Origin: CAYVLI01 sp964452105 [NCBI: uncultured Nitrospinota bacterium]
Lineage (GTDB): Bacteria; JAUXIQ01
Direction: 5' to 3'
Assembly: GCA_964452105.1 (NCBI GenBank)
Contig: CAYVLI010000007.1
Span: forward strand, 1-20,774
Length of the DNA: 20,774 nucleotides
Shown: one piece after another, positions 7,374 through 15,029 of the stretch
How the letters are laid out: each line of letters begins with the position of its first letter
Numbering within the stretch: the stretch's first letter is position 1
Translations under genes and position numbers: made by a program
Notes under the pieces: generated by a model
Databases searched by the model: none
What the model was told of the DNA's origin: nothing
What the model saw: the letters and a program-made list of their open reading frames with translations, nothing else

Positions 7374-8732
7374 TCACTCATTTTTTGCTGAGTCCAGATC
7401 CTTAATATGTTCAGTGACTCGTTTCCTTATGTTCTCGCTTCCTTCAGGCGACAGGAACAGGAAACGCGTGTAGTGCTCTTTCGCTTCCCGGTAACTTCCT
7501 TCCTTCTCCAGCAGCATGGCCAAGTTGTAGTGAGCCTGAGGGTTCTCGGGATCATATTTTACGGCTCTGGCGAGGGCTTCTATGGCCTTGTCAGACAGAC
7601 CCATCTCTGAATATATAAGCCCCAGGTTGACATAGCCCTCCGCGCTCTTGGGCTCAATAGAAAGGGCCATCAACAGCTCTTGCTCCGCCTCTTTCAGGTT
7701 TCCCTTAAGGTAATATGCAACCCCGAGGTTGTTATGAGCTTTCTCAAAGTTGGGCCGTAGGAAGAGGGCTTTTTTATACATCCTGATGGCTTCGTCCATC
7801 CGCTGCGTATCTCTAAAGATCATACCTAAATTGTTGTAGGTTGTGGCGTTATAGGGATCTAATCTAAGCGCTTTCTCGTATTCTCGTATGGCACTCTCAT
7901 ATTCTCGTCTCCGATGATAGCCGAGGGCGCTGTTGAAATGTTCAGTAGCCTCGCGTTCCTCTTCCTCTTTGACCCCCTCGGGAGACCTCCTCTCGTCTTT
8001 TTTATACGAAGGACTTGGAGGCGTCTTCTCCGCTAGAGGTTCATTCACCTCGGGCAAAAGTGTGGGCGGCTTTTTTTCAGGGGTCTCCTGCTGGGCGATT
8101 GCCGGTGGCTCTATGTCCATCCCCTCTTGTGGTGAAACGGGTTTCCCCTCCGTTGCAAGCGCGGTCTTATCAGGTGGTTTGCTGGGGTGAGAAGAGGGAT
8201 TCCCCTCTCTCAGAGCTCCCTCGGTTTCCGTGGTCGCCGGAATGAAACTTGAACCGCTCTTCTCGCTCTTCTTCTGGGGTAGGAGAGGCCGATGCCCCTT
8301 AGCCTCAGACATCATGGGTAGAGCTGCCTCACCCCCTGATTTCCCACTGGTTTCCGGTATGCTCCCCCCTCGAGGCTCTTCCTCCGCGACCAGTGATGCC
8401 CCCCTTGGTGTATTGCTTCTCCGATGCATCCCAGGGGGCGCTTTCAAAGTCCCTTCTCTGTGAGGGAAATTTTTGCTGATCACCCTTGTTTTCATGGTGG
8501 CGATAGGGTTCAGCATGGTCTTAATGTCCAGGTGAGAGATGCTCAAGGCCACGAGCAGGGTTGCCGCCGCAATTGGCACCAGGATTAATTTTAAACGCAG
8601 GGGAAGCACCTTTCTTCTCTTGCCAGAGAAGGAAGAAGGAAGTGTTGTGGGGATACGCCCCAGTTCGCCCCCACTTTCCTCTCCGCTCTTCTGCCTGCTG
8701 ACCCTTCTCAGGGCATCCAGTATCAAGCTCAT
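7374..8732 (-). CDS. GspB-like membrane protein with C-terminal TPR domain
   Basis: 452 residues. The N-terminus MSLILDALRR matches the conserved start of GspB/ExeB-type proteins, which work with an ExeA-like ATPase in secretin assembly. One transmembrane segment (about 46-66) is followed by a long low-complexity Pro/Ser/Lys/Glu linker (about 90-258), then about five tetratricopeptide repeats (262-430), e.g. AIREYEKALRLDP. The TPR part probably lies in the periplasm and binds partner proteins; MshN and PilF-like pilus proteins also carry TPRs. GGTGG lies just upstream of the ATG. It follows the ExeA-like gene by 44 bases and precedes the peptidase by about 18. Naming it GspB rests only on the N-terminal motif and its ExeA neighbour. 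Confidence 0.82.
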   Translation of the reverse strand: MSLILDALRRVSRQKSGEESGGELGRIPTTLPSSFSGKRRKVLPLRLKLILVPIAAATLLVALSISHLDIKTMLNPIATMKTRVISKNFPHREGTLKAPPGMHRRSNTPRGASLVAEEEPRGGSIPETSGKSGGEAALPMMSEAKGHRPLLPQKKSEKSGSSFIPATTETEGALREGNPSSHPSKPPDKTALATEGKPVSPQEGMDIEPPAIAQQETPEKKPPTLLPEVNEPLAEKTPPSPSYKKDERRSPEGVKEEEEREATEHFNSALGYHRRREYESAIREYEKALRLDPYNATTYNNLGMIFRDTQRMDEAIRMYKKALFLRPNFEKAHNNLGVAYYLKGNLKEAEQELLMALSIEPKSAEGYVNLGLIYSEMGLSDKAIEALARAVKYDPENPQAHYNLAMLLEKEGSYREAKEHYTRFLFLSPEGSENIRKRVTEHIKDLDSAKNE

Positions 8733-8776
8733 TTACACCACCTGTACATCTTCGGTAAGAAGTGAAGCATCTCTTC

Positions 8777-9637
8777 TCAGGAGAACCAGGCTCTTTTGGG
8801 CCTTGCTCCGTCCTCTTCACCCTTCAGGGCCGCCACCCCATCCCTAACCATTCTGTGGTCTATGGAAAAAGATTGCGAAGTGTAGCCAGAGAGCAGGCTG
8901 CGATCACAGATGAGGTTGATGAGGCGGGGGATTCCGCTGGAACATTTGACGATGTGCCTTATGGCTTTCTTGGTGAAAGCGATCCCCCCATGAGAGCCCG
9001 CTACTCTGAGACGGTGATAGATGTATGCCTCTGTTTCCTCTGTGTTGAACGGCTGCAAGCTGTATCTTATGGAGATCCTTTGATTTAACTGTCTCAGCAC
9101 GTCCGAGTCGAGCTTCTGCCTGAGTTCCGGCTGACCGATGAGGACGATGTTCAAAAGCTTCTCCTTCTCTGTTTCCAGGTTTGAAAGAATGCGCACCTGT
9201 TCCAGCATGGAGAGGGACAGGAGCTGAGCTTCATCAATAAGCAACACAGAATTTTCCCCCTTGGACAACAGCTTGAGCAGGAATTCGTTCAGGATATCTA
9301 TGAGAAGTTTTTTGCTTGTATGCTCTTTGAGTTGTTTGCTTCGTGGGATCACACCAAACTCTTGCAGTATCGTTTCCAGCAGTTCGGTTTCCGAGAGAAG
9401 GGGATTCAGAACCATGGCGATGCGGGCCTTGGGAGTTAAATTATCGACCAGTGCCCGGCAGATGGTGGTCTTGCCCATGCCCACCTCACCGGTAATAGCC
9501 GTGAACCCTTCTCGGCGCGTAATGCCGTAGTTAAGAAGGTTGAACGCCTCCCTATGTGACTTGCCCAGAAAGAGAAACTTGGGATCAGGGGTCAAGCTGA
9601 AGGGTTTTTCTGAAAGGTTGAAAAAGCTCTCGTACAT
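8777..9637 (-). CDS. ExeA/GspA/MshM-type AAA ATPase
   Basis: 286-residue AAA ATPase. The start MYESFFNLSEKPFSLTPDP is characteristic of the ExeA/MshM family. Walker A GEVGMGKT is at 50-57 and Walker B SVLLIDEAQ at 130-138. Arg/Asn-rich sensor regions (SGIPRLINLICD) follow near the C-terminus. Unlike Aeromonas ExeA it ends shortly after the ATPase domain, with no room for a transmembrane segment plus peptidoglycan-binding domain, so it is of the shorter MshM type. It probably acts with the neighbouring GspB-like protein to help secretin insertion through the cell wall (inference from ExeAB). Its ATG shares one base with the secretin stop (TGATG). Confidence 0.88.
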   Translation of the reverse strand: MYESFFNLSEKPFSLTPDPKFLFLGKSHREAFNLLNYGITRREGFTAITGEVGMGKTTICRALVDNLTPKARIAMVLNPLLSETELLETILQEFGVIPRSKQLKEHTSKKLLIDILNEFLLKLLSKGENSVLLIDEAQLLSLSMLEQVRILSNLETEKEKLLNIVLIGQPELRQKLDSDVLRQLNQRISIRYSLQPFNTEETEAYIYHRLRVAGSHGGIAFTKKAIRHIVKCSSGIPRLINLICDRSLLSGYTSQSFSIDHRMVRDGVAALKGEEDGARPKRAWFS

Positions 9638-11160
9638 CAGCGACCCTTTCTTTCTAAGGGGGTTGGAGTCTCTTTTATCAATTTGGCTCGTTCTACTTCC
9701 TGGTTGGTGATCTCTTCGATCCTCCCGCTTCCCATGATCCGGGGAGTAAGCAGGATGACGAGCTCTGTCCTGCTATTACTCTCCTTTGGCGACCTGAACA
9801 GGGCGCCTAGCAAGGGAATGTCCTTTAGCATAGGGACCGAGGATGTTTCCCGGGTGTTCCTGGATCCTATCAAGCCCCCTATGATTATGGTCTCTCCGCT
9901 CCTCACTCTTATGACCGTCTGCGTTTCTCTGACCCCGAGTATGGGGACTACGTCACCGAACCTGGACCTGGCTTCGCCCGTCCTCTCGGTGATGGTTGGA
10001 TGAATGTTCATGGTGATGGTCCCGTCTTGACCTATCTGAGGGGTAACGTCCAGGGTTATGCCCACTGGTATGACTCGAGGGGTTGCGGCAACCACCTCTT
10101 CTGCCCCTGCCTTGGACCCTTGCCGCTGAGTGGTTATCTCAAAAAATATATCTTGTGTCCCCACCCTTATCATGGCCTTCTGGTTGTTGAGGGTGGAGAC
10201 CTTGGGATTAGAACGGACTCGCACCTCTCCCTGTCGGGACATAGCATCCAGGACAGCGTGAATATCACTGCCAGACACACCGAATTGGAACATGGTGTTC
10301 CCTGTGCCCAGTCGCTGGCTCAGCACCGCCCCCCCCGTGGCTGCACCTTTCACTCCCAATAATGCCGCAGACCCCAGCAAGCTCCAGTCGATCCCATATT
10401 GAAAACCTTTTGACAGGGTTACTTCCACGATGGTGGCTTGAATCAGTACCTGTCGATGAGCAATCGCCTGAAATGCTTCGAGGTAATCCGCAACCTTTTC
10501 TAAATTGGGGGGAAGGTCCGTTACCGTTATCATCCCCGTCAGGGGGCTGATGCTCACTTTCCCTTGCTTTGAGAGGACGCTCCCGATCCCCTCCTTTAAC
10601 TCGGTGAAAAAGTCAGCGGTATCCCTGCTAGACAGCGTGCTGGAGCTTCCCCCTAACCCCGCACCCACACCCTTGGCCCCCGCGGTGGTGAGGGTGCTGG
10701 TGCCCGTACGGGTGGTGCTGACATAGTTCACCCTGAAGACACGCGTTTCGAGCTTGGGCTCGGAGACAAAGACAAACCTGTCTTCTCTCCGCCAGTCGTA
10801 GCCCAGGGGCGTGAGCACCGCGTCGAGAGCTTCTTCGAGGGTGACCTTCTTGAGATGGAGGGAAACCTTTCCTTTCACCTCGGGTGAAGGAACGATGTTG
10901 AGGCCGGTCTGTTTTGCCAGGGCGGCAAGGAACCCTCTGATGTCTGTGTCGTGCATGGTTATGGAAAACCTGGCTTCGGGCTCCTTTTTCGCCGTCTCCA
11001 GCTGCTCCACCGGCAAAGCTTTTAGCCGGGGGAGAGGCTTTTTTGCCTTCTCACTTACTCGAGGAGATGGGCCGGGTTTTGCGAGGGGTCTGGTCTTCGT
11101 GCATCCACCGAACACCGCAAGTCCCAGGAGACACATCACTATACAGAAACGTAATTTCAC
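9637..11160 (-). CDS. MshL-type secretin lipoprotein
   Basis: 507 residues, outer-membrane channel subunit. The signal peptide ends in a lipobox (AVFGGC) with Cys20 as the lipidation site. A short secretin/TonB N-terminal domain (about 66-116) with DTDIRGFLAALAKQTGLNI and an N-type domain are followed by a Gly/Ser/Thr-rich insert (about 155-180), typical of MshL. The C-terminal secretin domain carries VRVRSNPKVSTLNNQKA, SGETIIIGGLI and the late motif VPMLKDIPLLGALFR. The start is GTG and overlaps the PilP-like stop by four bases (GTGA). The ATPase that follows shares one base with its stop. Secretins form a 12-15-mer ring through which a pilus or pseudopilus-driven substrate passes. Confidence 0.93.
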   Translation of the reverse strand: MKLRFCIVMCLLGLAVFGGCTKTRPLAKPGPSPRVSEKAKKPLPRLKALPVEQLETAKKEPEARFSITMHDTDIRGFLAALAKQTGLNIVPSPEVKGKVSLHLKKVTLEEALDAVLTPLGYDWRREDRFVFVSEPKLETRVFRVNYVSTTRTGTSTLTTAGAKGVGAGLGGSSSTLSSRDTADFFTELKEGIGSVLSKQGKVSISPLTGMITVTDLPPNLEKVADYLEAFQAIAHRQVLIQATIVEVTLSKGFQYGIDWSLLGSAALLGVKGAATGGAVLSQRLGTGNTMFQFGVSGSDIHAVLDAMSRQGEVRVRSNPKVSTLNNQKAMIRVGTQDIFFEITTQRQGSKAGAEEVVAATPRVIPVGITLDVTPQIGQDGTITMNIHPTITERTGEARSRFGDVVPILGVRETQTVIRVRSGETIIIGGLIGSRNTRETSSVPMLKDIPLLGALFRSPKESNSRTELVILLTPRIMGSGRIEEITNQEVERAKLIKETPTPLERKGR

Positions 11161-11738
11161 TTCTTGATAACCCCTCCAGAAAGGAGATCTTCCGAAGAGT
11201 ACTCGATTATAGAAACGCTGCTGCCACCCTTCACTAACAAGACCTCCCGTCGATGACCTTCAGAGCCCACCAAAATTCTATCTTCTTGTATATCCAGGAC
11301 TTCCTCCTTCCCTATCTTGCTGCCCACAGAGACCACTTCTTCGCCCACAATAGCCACCTTCTCATGTTTCCCTACAATAATAGCCTTCAGCTCAATGGGA
11401 ATAGGCTTCCTCGCCTCTTCTGCTTTTTTTGCCCCCTTCTTTATGGCCTCGTAGGATGGAGCCCTTGGCTCTTCCGACGAGAACGGCGTGGCAAACGGAT
11501 CGCGCAGGGACCCTTTTTTTGAAAGTATGGACGCATCCATCCATCCTTCGTCCTCTAAAAGGAGCCTGTGGCCCAGGAACCTGAATGTAGCCCCTCTGCT
11601 GCTGCCCGCTTCTTTCTTTGGGGAAGGAGCATGGAAAGCAGCGCGGTGCCTCCTCCCCTTCCCCCCTCCCAGGGTAAATAGAAGCGTTGCCGACAGGGCG
11701 GCTACCATCGATAGTATTATTACCGTCTTTTTGGACAT
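11157..11738 (-). CDS. PilP/GspC-like periplasmic pilus assembly protein
   Basis: 193 residues. An N-terminal membrane anchor (about 5-24) is followed by a flexible basic segment and the motif LRDPF (78-82), which recurs in PilP, MshK and GspC-like proteins. A small beta-rich domain (about 114-170: IELKAIIVGKHEKVAIV...) matches the HR/PilP-type fold linking the inner-membrane complex to the secretin. Its place between the PilO-like and secretin genes is the classic position for PilP. It overlaps the secretin start by four bases. Family assignment rests on motif and gene order, because these proteins diverge strongly. Confidence 0.75.
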   Translation of the reverse strand: MSKKTVIILSMVAALSATLLFTLGGGKGRRHRAAFHAPSPKKEAGSSRGATFRFLGHRLLLEDEGWMDASILSKKGSLRDPFATPFSSEEPRAPSYEAIKKGAKKAEEARKPIPIELKAIIVGKHEKVAIVGEEVVSVGSKIGKEEVLDIQEDRILVGSEGHRREVLLVKGGSSVSIIEYSSEDLLSGGVIKK

Positions 11739-11741
11739 CGT

Positions 11742-12359
11742 TCAGCCAATATAGTAGGCCCGTAAGACGAGGTTCACGAGAACCCTTTCCTGTTGGCTGC
11801 TTACCTTCAAGGATTCTATTTCTACCAGTCTGTCTATCTTGTGAATCTTCTCCAGCAAATCCGGTAATTTTCCATACTCCGTGACCAGGGACAGCCGAAC
11901 CAAGAAAAACTTCGTCCTTCGCCCCTCGATTTCGCGGTTTGTAGTCTTCCCCACAGGCCTTCTCACCACCTTCTTCCTTGTCGTCGGCCCACCCTTGCCA
12001 TCAGAAGGATAAGAAAGATTGAATCCAGCCCTGTTTTCAGTAAGAAGGCTTATTCGGTATAGAAGCGGTAGGAAGTCCTCGCCTCGAGGCGCTAACTGTT
12101 TCACCTCCGCTTCAGCCCTTTTCCAAGCGTCCCGCTCCCCCTCGGTGGGTGGAATAAAATTCCGTGCGCTGGCCACTGCGTGGTCTATCTCTTCCTGCAA
12201 CTGCTCTATTCTCTCGAGCGTGGAGTCGATTTTCCTGATCTTAGGTGCATATGACAGAAGATACGCTGCTACTACAACCGCTATCGCCACTGCCACTACG
12301 ATGGCCACTCTCGCCCTCAAAGACAGGTTCAAGTAGTCTTCTATCCCTATTCCACTCAA
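11742..12359 (-). CDS. PilO/GspM-like inner-membrane assembly protein
   Basis: 205 residues. A short cytoplasmic N-terminus, a single transmembrane helix (about 18-36) and a coiled-coil stretch (about 40-65) precede a C-terminal ferredoxin-like domain ending in repeated hydrophobic strands (RLVEIESLKV...VNLVLRAYYI). This layout is that of PilO/GspM, which pairs with PilN/GspL to connect the cytoplasmic motor to the periplasmic part. The start follows the PilMN stop by three bases. Confidence 0.82.
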   Translation of the reverse strand: MSGIGIEDYLNLSLRARVAIVVAVAIAVVVAAYLLSYAPKIRKIDSTLERIEQLQEEIDHAVASARNFIPPTEGERDAWKRAEAEVKQLAPRGEDFLPLLYRISLLTENRAGFNLSYPSDGKGGPTTRKKVVRRPVGKTTNREIEGRRTKFFLVRLSLVTEYGKLPDLLEKIHKIDRLVEIESLKVSSQQERVLVNLVLRAYYIG

Positions 12360-12362
12360 ATC

Positions 12363-13922
12363 TTAACGACTCCTCTCTTCCTTGGCCTCTAGGAATAGCG
12401 GCTCCATAGCCAGGTTGGCTTCCAGCTCAAAGAGCAACTCGTTGCCGGAGACCGGTCCCTCGACTCCAGAGGCCTGTCGCTGCCTTCCGCCTCCATTCAC
12501 ACGGGGAGGGTTCATCCTGACACCGTGGAAAAGAAGAGAGTTACTTAGCGCCAGGTAAAACCGGTTCAACGCCTTCATACTCGATGCCCTGTCCACGAAT
12601 GCACTCTTCCCTCTCAGCTTTAGAACCCATTCACCCTCATTTCGCTTCACCTCTAACTCGCTGAACACCACTTCCGGGGGAGCAGCATAGGATAGCTCGC
12701 GCAGCACTGCGGGCCAGTAAAGACTCCGGTTTTTCAGCAGTTGCAAGAATCGCAGCCTCTTTTGGTAAGCCTCCCTCTGCTGGCGCGTATCTTCTATTCG
12801 CTCGAGAGAACCCAGGACCCTCTCTTTCTCTTGTATCAGGGATTGGAGCGCCTGCTGGGAGCCATGCAGGGTTCGGGAAAGTTTCTGCTGGGCGAAGGTC
12901 AATGAAAACACTACTATTCCTGCGGCGATGGCACCCATGCCCAGGGCTGAGGCCTTCCGCCTGCCCTTTTTCACCCTCTCGGGGATAAGGTTTATTATCT
13001 TCTCTTTAGGCTTCATACACGCCGCGCCCACGGGCACTACGAAAGAGGACGGACTCTCTCCTCCCTCAATGGTTGCATCAGCGTTCAGGATGGAAGACAG
13101 GTCCACCTTGTCCGTCTCGATGTTTAGTTCCTTTAATTTGGTCTCCACATCCTCCATATTCCGGTCGGGATAAAGAGCCACGAGGACCACTTTCTCCACC
13201 GTCTCGCCCCTGAAGTGCTGTCTTGCATAAAGGAGCGTACGGTTGATCTCAAAAGCCACGTGCTCGGCCAAGGAATCGCCTCGTTCAGTTAAGCTGGAAC
13301 CCTCCCTCTCACCCCGAAGAGAGAAATTGCGATGATACCTGTAGGAGAACTCTTGAGCAACGACGATATGCCCCGTCTCCGGAGTCATATGAAAGAAGGC
13401 CACTATTCCCTTCTCCTCCACTGCCAAAGCACATAGGTGGAGCAGCGCCAGGGGAGCGGTGGTTATTATTACTGGTCGCATTCCCAACCTCTCTGCAAAA
13501 GAGAGTTGTTCCGTCACCTTCTCTTCAGGGGCGCTGACCACGAGCAGTCCATACTTTTGCCCGCCATCCCGGGCCATGGTCCCCGTTTCAACGTAACTGG
13601 TAACCATGGGGGAAGAATGGGACGCTGCGACCTCTCTCTCTACAACGGCTTTCCGCTCTTTAGGGGAGAGGGGAGGTAGTGAAATGAGACGATGTTCAAC
13701 TTCCGCGTCTGCCAACACGATATTGATTCTTTTGGGGAAGAAATCCCTCCTCCGCAGTGTTTGCCTGGTTTCCTCTACGGCCCACTCTATGTTATCGGGA
13801 ATATAATCTGCGGAGAAGCCGCCGAGTACCCTCGTCCCCCTGGGGGCAACCTCCACCTCCGCAAACGTCACCCTGGAGGAAGTTCGCATCAAACCTCCTA
13901 CGATGTTTTTACCACGTGACAT
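12363..13922 (-). CDS. PilM-PilN fusion (GspL-like) pilus assembly protein
   Basis: 519 residues with two parts. Residues 1 to about 308 form an actin-like PilM/GspL-type cytoplasmic domain. The PilN signature INLIPE follows (310-315), then a transmembrane helix (about 325-344), a coiled coil and a periplasmic ferredoxin-like domain (about 390-505). PilM and PilN are separate genes in most type IV pilus operons; here one chain resembles GspL in layout. The classical N-terminal phosphate-binding motif of PilM is not obvious. The start is uncertain: the ATG at 13922 has a poorly spaced AAAGG directly before it, while the ATG at 13889 (residue 12) has a strong AGGAGG four bases upstream. The IS30 element lies directly upstream and separates the gene from gspF, so expression may now depend on another promoter. 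Confidence 0.83.
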   Translation of the reverse strand: MSRGKNIVGGLMRTSSRVTFAEVEVAPRGTRVLGGFSADYIPDNIEWAVEETRQTLRRRDFFPKRINIVLADAEVEHRLISLPPLSPKERKAVVEREVAASHSSPMVTSYVETGTMARDGGQKYGLLVVSAPEEKVTEQLSFAERLGMRPVIITTAPLALLHLCALAVEEKGIVAFFHMTPETGHIVVAQEFSYRYHRNFSLRGEREGSSLTERGDSLAEHVAFEINRTLLYARQHFRGETVEKVVLVALYPDRNMEDVETKLKELNIETDKVDLSSILNADATIEGGESPSSFVVPVGAACMKPKEKIINLIPERVKKGRRKASALGMGAIAAGIVVFSLTFAQQKLSRTLHGSQQALQSLIQEKERVLGSLERIEDTRQQREAYQKRLRFLQLLKNRSLYWPAVLRELSYAAPPEVVFSELEVKRNEGEWVLKLRGKSAFVDRASSMKALNRFYLALSNSLLFHGVRMNPPRVNGGGRQRQASGVEGPVSGNELLFELEANLAMEPLFLEAKEERSR

Positions 13923-13948
13923 CCTTTAGTCCCCACCGATTCAATAAT

Positions 13949-13959
13949 GAAGTGCAACG
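13949..13959 (+). repeat. IS30 left terminal inverted repeat
   Basis: GAAGTGCAACG, the exact reverse complement of 14970-14980. It lies 40 bases before the transposase start. A second GTGCAA follows at 13969-13974. Confidence 0.65.
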
Positions 13960-13998
13960 CTTGGGGTAGTGCAAAGAAAGATGCTATCCTGAGCGGCC

Positions 13999-15000
13999 AT
14001 GGATAAAAAGTATACTCACCTAAACTTAGTAGAAAGAGACGTAATAACCACCCTACTTTCAGAGAAGAAGAGCCTTGGCGAGATAGCAAATGCCCTTGGC
14101 CGGAGCAAAAGCACCATCTCGCGGGGACCGAAGCGCAACTCTTTTCCCCAGCATAAACTATACCTCTCCCGCAGGGCTCACGGGCGAGCCGCGGAAAAGA
14201 GGAAAAAGGCAGCCAGAAGACCCAGGCTTAAGAATGCCCGGATCGTTTCTCACGTCCGGGCCAAGCTCAAAGAAGGATGGTCGCCTGAGCAGATCACCGG
14301 AAGAATCGGTATCGACCATCCCGGCCTCTCCGTGAGCCATGAGACCATCTACCAGTATATCTACCATCCCCACACCGATGGCCGCCTGGAGCTTATAGGA
14401 TGCCTGAGAAGAAGCCACCGTAAGCGTAAGGCCAGGGGCGCGAGTAAAAAGGAGCGAAAACCCAAGATACCCGGTCGCATGCCCATAGACATGAGACCTT
14501 CCTCGGTGGGAAAACGCCTCCATTTCGGCAACTGGAAGGGTGATAGCCTGGTATCTCGCAAGAGCCCCGCGGTCAGCTCTCTGGTTGAACGAAAAAGCAG
14601 GCCCCTTCACCTCGCCAGGCTTAAGAGAAAAACCGTCGAGGCCACCCGCAACATTATCATAAGGAGGCTTAAGAGCCTCCCCAAAAAGGCCAGGAGGACC
14701 CTCACTCTGGACAACGGTACGGAAAACACTATGCACCGCGAGGTACACATCTCCGCTATCGGCGTAAAAAGCTTTTTCGCCCATCCCTATACCTCCTGGG
14801 AAAGGGGTACTAATGAAAACATCAATGGGCTTGTCAGGTGGTGCTTGCCCAAGGGCACGGATTTCAGTACCATAACCGACGAGCAAATTGCTCGCATTAA
14901 ATCTTTGCTCAATAACAGACCCAGAAAATACCTGGGTTTCAAACCTCCATTCGCAGTAGCTTCCTCATTCGTTGCACTTCGAGGCCGCCAGCCTCACTAA
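13999..15000 (+). CDS. IS30-family transposase
   Basis: 333 residues. An N-terminal HTH (about 23-45: SLGEIANALGRSKSTISR) and the motif EGWSPEQITGRI are hallmarks of IS30 transposases. The DDE catalytic triad appears intact: Asp182 in NWKGD, Asp238 in TLDNGTEN, and Glu273 in WERGTNENINGL. The C-terminus LLNNRPRKYLGFKPP is also typical. The usual Glu-Leu after the HTH Ser-Arg is Gly-Pro (43-44). The last residues (RGRQPH) run past the inverted repeat, where close relatives usually stop, suggesting the 3' end is joined to host DNA. The reading frame is full length, so the element may be active or recent. Confidence 0.92.
   Translation: MDKKYTHLNLVERDVITTLLSEKKSLGEIANALGRSKSTISRGPKRNSFPQHKLYLSRRAHGRAAEKRKKAARRPRLKNARIVSHVRAKLKEGWSPEQITGRIGIDHPGLSVSHETIYQYIYHPHTDGRLELIGCLRRSHRKRKARGASKKERKPKIPGRMPIDMRPSSVGKRLHFGNWKGDSLVSRKSPAVSSLVERKSRPLHLARLKRKTVEATRNIIIRRLKSLPKKARRTLTLDNGTENTMHREVHISAIGVKSFFAHPYTSWERGTNENINGLVRWCLPKGTDFSTITDEQIARIKSLLNNRPRKYLGFKPPFAVASSFVALRGRQPH
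14970..14980 (-). repeat. IS30 right terminal inverted repeat
   Basis: CGTTGCACTTC, reverse complement of the left repeat at 13949-13959. It lies within the final codons of the transposase (VAL). Confidence 0.65.
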
Positions 15001-15029
15001 TAACGGCAGTGCTGAAAGGCGCAGGCTCG

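Larger units (their letters stand above)
13949..15000 (+). mobile_element. IS30-family insertion sequence inside the pilus operon
   Basis: About 1.05 kb carrying one IS30-type transposase, inserted between the gspF and pilMN genes and oriented opposite to them. Short terminal inverted repeats are visible: GAAGTGCAACG at 13949-13959 and its complement CGTTGCACTTC at 14970-14980, with 15 of 18 positions agreeing when extended inward. The right-hand copy lies inside the last codons of the transposase, common in this family. Outside these 11 bases the ends do not match and no target duplication is obvious, so the exact borders are uncertain. A small palindrome GAGGC-N5-GCCTC (14981-14995) sits at the right edge. 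Confidence 0.8.

Noticed and set aside
14158-14886. - strand ORF of 242 codons opposite the IS30 transposase
   Set aside because: Antisense shadow of a clear transposase with its DDE residues.
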